Positions 1 to 4,698 of a stretch of 8,080 nucleotides of DNA are shown in pieces. The notes below the pieces were generated by a model that saw only the letters and a list, made by a program, of their open reading frames with translations, had not been told where the DNA came from and did not search any database. This stretch comes from an uncultured Frankineae bacterium. Lineage in GTDB: Bacteria; Actinomycetota; Actinomycetes; Mycobacteriales; SCTD01. How positions within the stretch are numbered: the stretch's first letter is position 1; each line of letters opens with the position of its first letter. The position numbers were made by a program, and so were the translations under genes. Where the stretch lies: contig CADCUE010000220.1 of NCBI GenBank assembly GCA_902805805.1, forward strand, positions 1-8,080, given 5' to 3'.

Positions 1-17
1 CGCCCCCGCCACTACCA

Positions 18-62
18 CGCTCGAACCGTTCGGCAGGAGCGCTCCAGCGAACGGTTCGAGCG
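18..62. repeat. 15-bp perfect inverted repeat upstream of the FmdB-like gene
   Basis: Positions 18-32 are the exact reverse complement of 48-62. The 15-base loop (33-47) itself contains the 10-base palindrome GGAGCGCTCC at 36-45. Each arm also holds its own odd-length palindrome, CGAAC-C-GTTCG at 22-32 and CGAAC-G-GTTCG at 48-58. The element could be the terminator of a gene lying left of the window, or a paired operator just upstream of the fmdB promoter. There is no T-run after the stem, which is common for actinobacterial terminators, so the sequence does not decide between the two readings. Confidence 0.6.
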
Positions 63-85
63 GGGTGGTCGGCCCCGGGGCTCCG

Positions 86-91
86 TAGGCT
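86..91 (+). promoter_or_regulatory. -10 box (TAGGCT) for a probably leaderless fmdB-like mRNA
   Basis: TAGGCT fits the actinobacterial TAnnnT -10 pattern and ends 6 bases before the ATG at 98. Transcription starting about 7 bases downstream of the box would therefore begin on the start codon itself. No convincing -35 box is visible; the bases 17-18 upstream (62-68) are G-rich, directly after the inverted repeat. A G-run at 92-96 lies only 1 base from the ATG, too close to work as a good ribosome binding site, which also favours a leaderless message. Confidence 0.5.
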
Positions 92-97
92 GGGGGC

Positions 98-316
98 ATG
101 CCTGCGTACGACTACCGCTGCCGGACCTGCGACGCCCTGTTCGAGGTGCGGCGAGGCCTGCACGAGTACCCCGACGTCCCGACCTCCTGCCCGTCCGGCC
201 ACCTCGAGACGACCCGCGTCTTCACGCCCGTGGCGGTCGGTGGTGCCGCGTCGGCGCCGGCCCCCGCCGCCGGCGGCGGGGGCGGGGGCTGCTGCGGTGG
301 GGGCTGCTGCGGCTGA
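98..316 (+). CDS. FmdB family small zinc-ribbon protein (72 aa)
   Basis: This is a 72-residue protein with the FmdB/CxxC_CXXC_SSSS pattern: the start MPAYDYRCRTC, a first knuckle Cys8-x2-Cys11, and a second knuckle built as Cys31-Pro-Ser-Gly-His35 instead of the usual CPxCG. Zinc is therefore probably held by Cys8, Cys11, Cys31 and His35. The tail (about 48-72) is Ala/Pro/Gly-rich and ends with two Cys pairs, Cys65-Cys66 and Cys70-Cys71, separated by Gly runs. The family is named after a gene next to formamidase in Methylophilus and was proposed to be regulatory; its molecular role in Actinobacteria is not established. The gene stands alone on the plus strand and converges on the DUF7455 gene. 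The start is set by the conserved MPxYxYRC opening and the -10 box just upstream. Confidence 0.88.
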   Translation: MPAYDYRCRTCDALFEVRRGLHEYPDVPTSCPSGHLETTRVFTPVAVGGAASAPAPAAGGGGGGCCGGGCCG

Positions 317-337
317 GGCGCCCCTGCCTCGAGACGA

Positions 338-373
338 CGAGAGCCCGCCCTGCGAGTGCAGGGCGGGCTCTCG
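338..373. terminator. Bidirectional terminator hairpin between two convergent genes
   Basis: A perfect 16-bp stem (338-353 with 358-373) closes a 4-base GAGT loop. It sits 21 bases after the fmdB-like stop and 15 bases after the DUF7455 stop read on the minus strand. A symmetric stem between two converging genes can stop transcription from both sides. It has no T-tract on either side, as usual in high-GC Actinobacteria. Confidence 0.85.
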
Positions 374-388
374 GGCGTGCAGGAGCGG

Positions 389-643
389 TCAGGCGGCGCT
401 GGACTCCCGGGCGACGAGCAGCTTGTCGGTCTCGTCGTGGATCGACGCGCCGGCGACGAGCAGGGACGGACGGTGGGCGTTGCCGTGGTGGCCGCAGAAC
501 AGCAGGTCGGTGCCGCCGGGCAGCGTCGCCCGCACGTAGGCCTGCGCGCCGCAGCGGTCGCAGCGGTCGGCGGCGGTGAGCGGCGCGCGCTCGACGGAGG
601 TGGCAGTGGTGGCGTCGGTGGCGGGCTGGGTCGAGGTCGTCAT
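389..643 (-). CDS. DUF7455 family zinc-ribbon-like protein (84 aa)
   Basis: This is an 84-residue protein with a Thr/Ala-rich N-terminus (1-20), then LTAADRCDRCGAQAYVRA, with Cys28-x2-Cys31, and LLFCGHH, with Cys50, His52 and His53. That makes a Cys-x2-Cys ... Cys-x-His(His) metal site. The pattern and length match the small actinobacterial family labelled DUF7455, whose function is unknown. The C-terminal part includes a segment around 65-79 (GASIHDETDKLL), then a short tail. Start choice: the ATG at 643 is preceded on the minus strand by AAGGAG (651-656) with a 7-base spacer. The gene appears to be monocistronic; no clear promoter could be picked out in the 186 bases upstream. Confidence 0.85.
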   Translation of the reverse strand: MTTSTQPATDATTATSVERAPLTAADRCDRCGAQAYVRATLPGGTDLLFCGHHGNAHRPSLLVAGASIHDETDKLLVARESSAA

Positions 644-650
644 CGGAGCG

Positions 651-656
651 CTCCTT
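651..656 (-). promoter_or_regulatory. Ribosome binding site of the DUF7455 gene
   Basis: AAGGAG on the minus strand, 7 bases before the ATG at 643. It supports the chosen start. Confidence 0.7.
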
Positions 657-762
657 CGTGTGGTCCGCGGGCCCGGACTGCTGCCCGCTCCTGGTGCAAC
701 GCCTGCCGGCCGGGAGCGTTCCGGCCCCTGCTGTGACGCTGCAGACGGCCGGCGCCGGGAAG

Positions 763-799
763 CCCGCCGCCTGCCCGGACGTTCGCACCAGGCGGGCGG
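763..799 (-). terminator. Weak imperfect hairpin downstream of the amylosucrase gene
   Basis: A 7-bp stem (767-773 with 789-795) can be extended by two more pairs after two mismatches, with a 15-base loop. It lies 31 bases downstream of the amylosucrase stop on the minus strand, where a terminator would be expected. A second small inverted repeat, GGCCGG (708-713) with CCGGCC (721-726), follows. Neither is strong, and chance pairing in GC-rich DNA is possible. Apart from these, the gap 644-829 shows nothing recognisable. Confidence 0.3.
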
Positions 800-829
800 A
801 CGGACTGCTCCCGGGCGCTTCGACCGCCG

Positions 830-2764
830 TCAGGCGCCGCGGGCGTCGAGGACCAGCCACCGGCAGGCGTAGGGCGCCAGGACCAGGTCGCCCTCGGCGA
901 GCTCCTCGCCCGACAGCGCGTCGCACAGCGGGTCGGGCAGGGGCACGGCGGCCCGCGGCCAGATCTGCCAGCTCTCGCTCATGTTGTGCAGCGCGACCAG
1001 CGTCTGCTCCGGCGCCCGCCGCACCCAGGCGAGGACCGCGCCGTTGACGGCGTCGAGCAGCTCGGGCTCGACCGCGGCGTGCAGCGCCGGCAGGCCCGCC
1101 CGCACGCGCGCCCGCGCCTGCAGCTCGGTCCACACCTCGTGCTCGACCGTCCCGCCGACGTGCCGGCGCTCGGCGGCCGCCCAGTCCAGCCGCGGGCGGT
1201 GCACCCAGCGGTTGTCGTCGGCGTGCGCGGGGTCGTCGGCCCAGGCCGGGTCGTTCGGCGTCGCCAGCTCGTCGCCCGACCACAGCACCGGCACGCCGCC
1301 GAAGCCCAGGACGACGGTGTGCGCGAGCAGCAGCCGCCGGACGGCGACCGCGCGCTCGTCCGGGGTGCGCGCCGCCTCGAGCCCTGCCAGCGAGGCCGCG
1401 CTGCCGCTGATGCGCCGGTCGCCGGTCGCCTCGTTCTCCTGGAACACCAGCCCCCGCGCGAAGCTCCCCTCGAAGCGCCCGCTGTAGAAGTCCGACAGGA
1501 ACGCGCGGTGCGACGCCCCGTCCCAGCCGACCGCGGCGGCGTCCGCGTCGTCGACCGCCCAGCCGATGTCGTCGTGGCCGCGCACGTAGGTCGCCCAGGC
1601 GGTCGTCGACGGCTTGGCCGGGAACCGCCGCAGGGCGGCGGTGGCCAGCCGTCCGTCTCGGGCGGCCAGCGACGACCAGACCTGCACCATGAGGCTGTTG
1701 TGGTACGCCAGGTCGCTGACCTTGCCGGCGTGGCGGCCGACGCCGAGGTAGGGCACGAGCTGCGGCGGCCCGACGATCGCCTCGGCCTTGAAGACCAGCG
1801 CGGGAGCCGCGATGCGCGCGACGGCCCGCAGCGCGCGCGTCACGGCGTGCACCTCCGGCTGGTTCTGGCAGTCGGTCCCCATCCGCTTCCACAGGAACGC
1901 GATGGCGTCCAGGCGCAGGCACTCCACGCCCTGGTTGGCCAGGAAGCAGACGATCTCGGCGAACTCGCAGAAGACGTCGGGGTTGTCCCACGCGAGGTCC
2001 CACTGCCAGGCGTTGAACGTCGTCCACACCCACGCCTGCAGCGCCTCGTCCCAGCTGAAGCTCCCGGGCGCGAAGTCGGGGAACACCTCCGGCAGCGTCC
2101 GCTCGTACTCGTCCGGGACGCTGCGGTCGGGGAAGACGTGGAAGTAGGCGCGGTAGCGCTCCTCCCCCGCCCGCGCGCGGCGGGCCCACTCGTGCTCGGC
2201 GGCCACGTGGTTCAGGACCAGGTCGAGCGTCAGCGAGATGCCCTGGCCGCGCAGGACGGCCGCGAGGGCGGCGAGGTCGTCCATCGTCCCGAGGTCGTCG
2301 CGGACCGACCGGTAGTCCATGACGGCGTAGCCGCCGTCGTCAGGCCCCGGTCGGGAGGACAGCAGCGGCATGAGGTGCAGGTAGGTGACGCCGAGCTCGG
2401 CGAGGTAGGGCACGCGCTCGGCGACGCCGCGCAGGTCGCCGCCGAAGCGCTCGGCGTAGCAGGCGTAGCCGAGCATCCGCGGCGACTGGAACCAGTCGGG
2501 CTCGACGTGGCGGCGCAGGTCGAGCAGCCGCAGCTCGGACGGGCGCGCGACGAAGCCGGCGACGGCCAGGCCGGCGACGCGGGCGGCGAGCGCCGGCCCC
2601 TGCTCGCCGTAGGCCTCGCACAGGCCGGTGACGAGGTCGCGCCAGTGGCGCCGCAGCCGCGCCAGGACGACGGTGCGGTCGTGCTCGGGCTCGCCGGCGA
2701 GGGCCTGCTCGGCCGCCTCGAGGACCGGTGCGGGGAGGTCGGAGGAGCTCACCCGCCAGAGCAT
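830..2764 (-). CDS. ams: Amylosucrase-type GH13 alpha-glucan synthase (644 aa)
   Basis: Amylosucrase (EC 2.4.1.4) transfers glucose from sucrose onto an alpha-1,4-glucan and releases fructose. The 644-residue length fits the Neisseria polysaccharea enzyme (about 636). A helical N-terminal region (about 1-90) precedes the (beta/alpha)8 barrel. Visible GH13 residues are Asp143 and Tyr146 in DDGGYAVMDY, His186 in DLVLNH, Arg284 and the nucleophile Asp286 in CLRLDAIAF, the acid/base Glu328 in FKAEAIV, and His397-Asp398 in RGHDDIGW. The stretches FSWDEALQAWVWTTFN (235-251) and NRWVHRP (518-524, with Arg519) are characteristic of amylosucrases rather than of trehalose synthases. The C-terminal sheet domain runs from about 555 to 644. 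No signal peptide is visible, so a cytoplasmic enzyme using imported sucrose is likely. The ATG at 2764 was chosen over longer options because AGGAGG lies 5 bases upstream. It is probably co-transcribed with the oxidoreductase gene 34 bases upstream. A sucrose hydrolase or isomerase-leaning variant cannot be excluded by eye. Confidence 0.88.
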   Translation of the reverse strand: MLWRVSSSDLPAPVLEAAEQALAGEPEHDRTVVLARLRRHWRDLVTGLCEAYGEQGPALAARVAGLAVAGFVARPSELRLLDLRRHVEPDWFQSPRMLGYACYAERFGGDLRGVAERVPYLAELGVTYLHLMPLLSSRPGPDDGGYAVMDYRSVRDDLGTMDDLAALAAVLRGQGISLTLDLVLNHVAAEHEWARRARAGEERYRAYFHVFPDRSVPDEYERTLPEVFPDFAPGSFSWDEALQAWVWTTFNAWQWDLAWDNPDVFCEFAEIVCFLANQGVECLRLDAIAFLWKRMGTDCQNQPEVHAVTRALRAVARIAAPALVFKAEAIVGPPQLVPYLGVGRHAGKVSDLAYHNSLMVQVWSSLAARDGRLATAALRRFPAKPSTTAWATYVRGHDDIGWAVDDADAAAVGWDGASHRAFLSDFYSGRFEGSFARGLVFQENEATGDRRISGSAASLAGLEAARTPDERAVAVRRLLLAHTVVLGFGGVPVLWSGDELATPNDPAWADDPAHADDNRWVHRPRLDWAAAERRHVGGTVEHEVWTELQARARVRAGLPALHAAVEPELLDAVNGAVLAWVRRAPEQTLVALHNMSESWQIWPRAAVPLPDPLCDALSGEELAEGDLVLAPYACRWLVLDARGA

Positions 2765-2769
2765 GCCTG

Positions 2770-2775
2770 CCTCCT
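2770..2775 (-). promoter_or_regulatory. Strong ribosome binding site of the amylosucrase gene
   Basis: A perfect AGGAGG on the minus strand, 5 bases before the ATG at 2764. It fixes the start and rules out the 95-codon upstream extension that would run back through the end of the neighbouring gene. Confidence 0.8.
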
Positions 2776-2798
2776 GCGACCGGACCCCCGCCGGGCCC

Positions 2799-4334
2799 TC
2801 AGACGTCCCAGCCCAGCCGTCCGACGAGGTGCTCGAGCAGGCGCAGCCAGATCTCCGACACCGTCGGGTAGGACGGGACCGCGTGCCAGAGCCGGTCGAG
2901 CGGCACCTCGCCGACGACGGCGACGGTGGCGCTGTGCAGCAGCTCGGCGACGTCGGGGCCCACGAAGGTCGCGCCGAGGACGACGGCCCGCTCGGGGTCG
3001 ACGACGAGCTTGGCCCAGCCGCGGGGGTCGTCGGACACGAGCGCCGCACCCGCGATCGCGCCGAGGTCGTGCTCGGCCGTCCAGACGTCGATCCCCCGCT
3101 CGCGGGCGGCGGCCTCGGTGAGGCCGACGCTCGCGATCTGGGGGTCGGTGAAGACGACCTGCGGGACGGCGGCGTCGTCGGCGCTCGCCGTGAAGCGGCT
3201 CCACGGGCCGGGCTCCTGCGCCAGCCCCTTCGCGCGGGCGGCGACGACCTGCCCGCAGGCCCGAGCCTGGTACTTGCCCTGGTGCGTGAGCAGCACCCGG
3301 CCGGTCACGTCGCCGGCGGCGTAGAGCCAGCCGCCGTCGACGCCCGTGACGAGCAGGGTGTCGTCGGTGGCGAGCGGCCGGCCGGGCTCGAGCCCGACGG
3401 TCTCCAGCCCCAGGTCGTCCGTGCGGGGCCGGCGGCCGGTCGCGACGAGCAGCTCGTCGGCGACGAGCTCCTCCCCGCCGGCGGTCACGACGACGCTGCC
3501 GTCGGCGTCGCGCCGGGCAGCGGTGACGTCGGTCGACGTGCGCACCTCGATGCCCCGGTCGCGCAGCGCCTGCGTGACCAGCGCCGCGGCCTCCGGCTCG
3601 TAGGCCGGCAGCAGACCGGGCCCGCGCTGCAGCAGGACGACCTGCGACCCGAGGGCCGACCAGGCCGTGGCCATCTCGACGCCGACCACGCCGCCGCCGA
3701 GCACGAGCAGCCGCCCGGGGGCCGCCGACGCGCTCGTCGCCTCCCGGCTGGTCCAGGGCCGGACGTCGGCGAGCCCCTCGACCGGCGGCAGGGCCGCGGC
3801 GCTGCCGGTGCAGACCACGACCGCATGGCGGGCGCGCAGCCGGACCGAGCTGCCGTCGTTGCCCTCGACCTCGACCTCGCGCTCCCCGGCGAGCCGTCCG
3901 GTGCCGCGCACGAGCGGGACGCCGATCCCGTCGAGCCAGCCGACCTGCCCGCCGTCCTGCCAGCCGGAGGTGAAGCCGTCCCGACGGCGCAGGACCGCGG
4001 CGGCGTCGAGCTCGCCCGTCACGGCCTGCCGGGCGCCGTCGACCGCGCGGGCGGACGCGAGGACCTCGACCGGCCGCAGCAGGGCCTTGCTCGGCATGCA
4101 CGCCCAGTACGAGCACTCGCCGCCGACGAGCTCGGGCTCGACCACCACCGCCGTCAGGCCGCCCCGCACGGCGTAGTCGGCGACGTTCTCCCCCGTCGGG
4201 CCGGCCCCGAGCACGACGACGTCGTACTCGGTCTGCGCGAGCGCGGAGGGCGGGTGGTCGGTCGGGTGCGGGGTCGGCTGCGTGGTCACGGCCTGCGTCG
4301 ACGGGGCCTGCCTGGTGGGGGACGGCGTGGTCAC
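2799..4334 (-). CDS. Class I pyridine nucleotide-disulfide oxidoreductase, FAD-dependent (511 aa)
   Basis: This is a flavoprotein of the dihydrolipoamide dehydrogenase / mercuric reductase / glutathione reductase fold. A disordered Thr/Pro-rich leader (1-35) precedes the FAD Rossmann motif VVVLGAGPTG (39-48). The redox disulfide motif is GGECSYWACMPSK with Cys74 and Cys79. The NAD(P) motif GGGVVGVE is at 213-220, the second FAD motif LYAAGDVTG at 337-345, and the dimerisation domain covers about 390-511. After the NAD(P) motif the second strand ends VVLLQRG (Gln236, Arg237), without the acidic residue typical of strict NAD enzymes, so NADPH use is possible. In the C-terminal motif the usual catalytic His of HPTxxE is replaced: here it reads YPTVSE with Tyr489 and Glu494. 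The substrate is unknown. The GTG at 4334 was chosen because GGAG lies 5 bases upstream (4340-4343); an in-frame GTG at 4289 also begins V-T-T and is the main alternative. It is the first gene of a probable two-gene unit with the amylosucrase. Confidence 0.85.
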   Translation of the reverse strand: MTTPSPTRQAPSTQAVTTQPTPHPTDHPPSALAQTEYDVVVLGAGPTGENVADYAVRGGLTAVVVEPELVGGECSYWACMPSKALLRPVEVLASARAVDGARQAVTGELDAAAVLRRRDGFTSGWQDGGQVGWLDGIGVPLVRGTGRLAGEREVEVEGNDGSSVRLRARHAVVVCTGSAAALPPVEGLADVRPWTSREATSASAAPGRLLVLGGGVVGVEMATAWSALGSQVVLLQRGPGLLPAYEPEAAALVTQALRDRGIEVRTSTDVTAARRDADGSVVVTAGGEELVADELLVATGRRPRTDDLGLETVGLEPGRPLATDDTLLVTGVDGGWLYAAGDVTGRVLLTHQGKYQARACGQVVAARAKGLAQEPGPWSRFTASADDAAVPQVVFTDPQIASVGLTEAAARERGIDVWTAEHDLGAIAGAALVSDDPRGWAKLVVDPERAVVLGATFVGPDVAELLHSATVAVVGEVPLDRLWHAVPSYPTVSEIWLRLLEHLVGRLGWDV

Positions 4335-4339
4335 GGGAG

Positions 4340-4343
4340 CTCC
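4340..4343 (-). promoter_or_regulatory. Ribosome binding site deciding the oxidoreductase start
   Basis: GGAG on the minus strand, 5 bases before the GTG at 4334. The alternative GTG at 4289 has only a weak GCAGG upstream, and the far-upstream GTG at 4415 has no usable site. Confidence 0.5.
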
Positions 4344-4408
4344 GGAGGTCGAGGAGCCGCCACCCTGGCACGGGCGACCGACAGGGGGCACCCCTCGTCC
4401 CCAGCCCG

Positions 4409-4437
4409 TTGACACGCTTCGCCGGGAGGAGGACGGT
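4409..4437 (+). promoter_or_regulatory. Candidate promoter for a short transcript upstream of tldD
   Basis: A perfect TTGACA at 4409-4414 is followed, after 17 bases, by GACGGT (4432-4437), which keeps the A and final T of the TAnnnT -10 pattern but not the first T. A transcript would start near 4444, about 33 bases before the small ORF at 4477. The -35 match is good and the -10 match mediocre. The placement before a Shine-Dalgarno, an ORF and a terminator adds support. Confidence 0.4.
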
Positions 4438-4476
4438 CTGAGGTGTTCGTGCTGACCCGAGCGGACGGAGGTGGCG

Positions 4477-4521
4477 ATGTCGCACCCATCGGACTTCGAG
4501 CACAGGCCGCACGCCCCGTAA
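4477..4521 (+). CDS. Possible 14-residue small ORF with strong ribosome binding site
   Basis: The ORF reads MSHPSDFEHRPHAP and stops with TAA at 4519-4521. GGAGGT at 4467-4472 gives an excellent ribosome binding site 4 bases before the ATG. Three of the 14 residues are His and three are Pro. I do not recognise the peptide. It could be a leader peptide, a genuine small protein or a chance ORF. It lies in the 364-base gap 4335-4698, between a candidate promoter (4409) and a terminator hairpin (4610-4642), and its stop codon falls in the loop of a small hairpin. A TAA stop is uncommon in such GC-rich DNA. A larger frame running from 4443 to 4694 passes through the terminator and is not credible. 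Confidence 0.4.
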   Translation: MSHPSDFEHRPHAP

Positions 4522-4539
4522 GGGGCAGCGACTGCTCCC
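4513..4539 (+). promoter_or_regulatory. Two mutually exclusive small hairpins at the small-ORF stop
   Basis: Hairpin A pairs GCCCC (4513-4517) with GGGGC (4522-4526) around a loop that holds most of the TAA stop. Hairpin B uses the same G-run, pairing GGGGCAG (4522-4528) with CTGC (4532-4535) and CCC (4537-4539) with one bulged T at 4536. Both cannot form together. A ribosome resting on the stop codon would block A and allow B. This is attenuator-like geometry, inferred by eye without energy calculation. Confidence 0.3.
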
Positions 4540-4609
4540 GCCCCTCCGAGCCGAGAGGACGAGCACGAGGCAGGGCCGCGGTGCCAGCACGCGCGCCGAC
4601 CCTGCTCCA

Positions 4610-4642
4610 GGACAGCCCGGTCGCACCGCGACCGGGCTGTCC
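4610..4642 (+). terminator. Perfect 15-bp terminator hairpin upstream of tldD
   Basis: Positions 4610-4624 pair perfectly with 4628-4642 around an ACC loop. It lies 44 bases before the tldD -10 box, so it would end any transcript starting in the gap and insulate tldD. No T-tract follows. An extra pairing, GCAGGG (4570-4575) with CCCTGC (4600-4605), is possible just upstream. Confidence 0.8.
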
Positions 4643-4686
4643 GCCGTCCCGGCCGGTGCCCGCGTGCCGCCGGGGTGCTGCCTGTC

Positions 4687-4692
4687 TAGGGT
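4687..4692 (+). promoter_or_regulatory. -10 box (TAGGGT) for a probably leaderless tldD mRNA
   Basis: TAGGGT matches TAnnnT and ends 6 bases before the GTG at 4699, the same spacing as at the fmdB-like gene. Transcription would begin at the start codon. No Shine-Dalgarno is visible between the box and the GTG. The -35 region (about 4663-4669) has no clear consensus. Confidence 0.55.
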
Positions 4693-4698
4693 GACGCG

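Noticed and set aside
21..59. LexA (SOS) boxes in the left-edge repeat
   Set aside because: The half-sites GAAC and GTTC match, but they are separated by 1 base; the actinobacterial LexA box needs 4 bases between them.
830..2764. Trehalose synthase or sucrose phosphorylase identity for the GH13 protein
   Set aside because: The FSWDEALQAWVWTTFN and NRWVHRP segments, the roughly 90-residue helical N-terminus and the residue numbering of the catalytic triad fit amylosucrase much better.
986..3121. Long plus-strand frame antisense to the amylosucrase gene, and similar long frames at 2628-4412 (+) and 222-2189 (-)
   Set aside because: They are composition-driven shadows of genes with conserved catalytic residues, have no supported start, and run through neighbouring gene boundaries.
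4335..4415. Longer oxidoreductase start at the GTG at 4415
   Set aside because: No Shine-Dalgarno precedes it, the extra 27 residues show no family similarity, and it would overlap the candidate plus-strand promoter; the GTG at 4334 has GGAG at a good distance.
4443..4694. 83-codon plus-strand frame in the gap upstream of tldD
   Set aside because: It reads straight through the perfect terminator hairpin at 4610-4642, has no Shine-Dalgarno, and its sequence is Arg/Pro/Ala low complexity.
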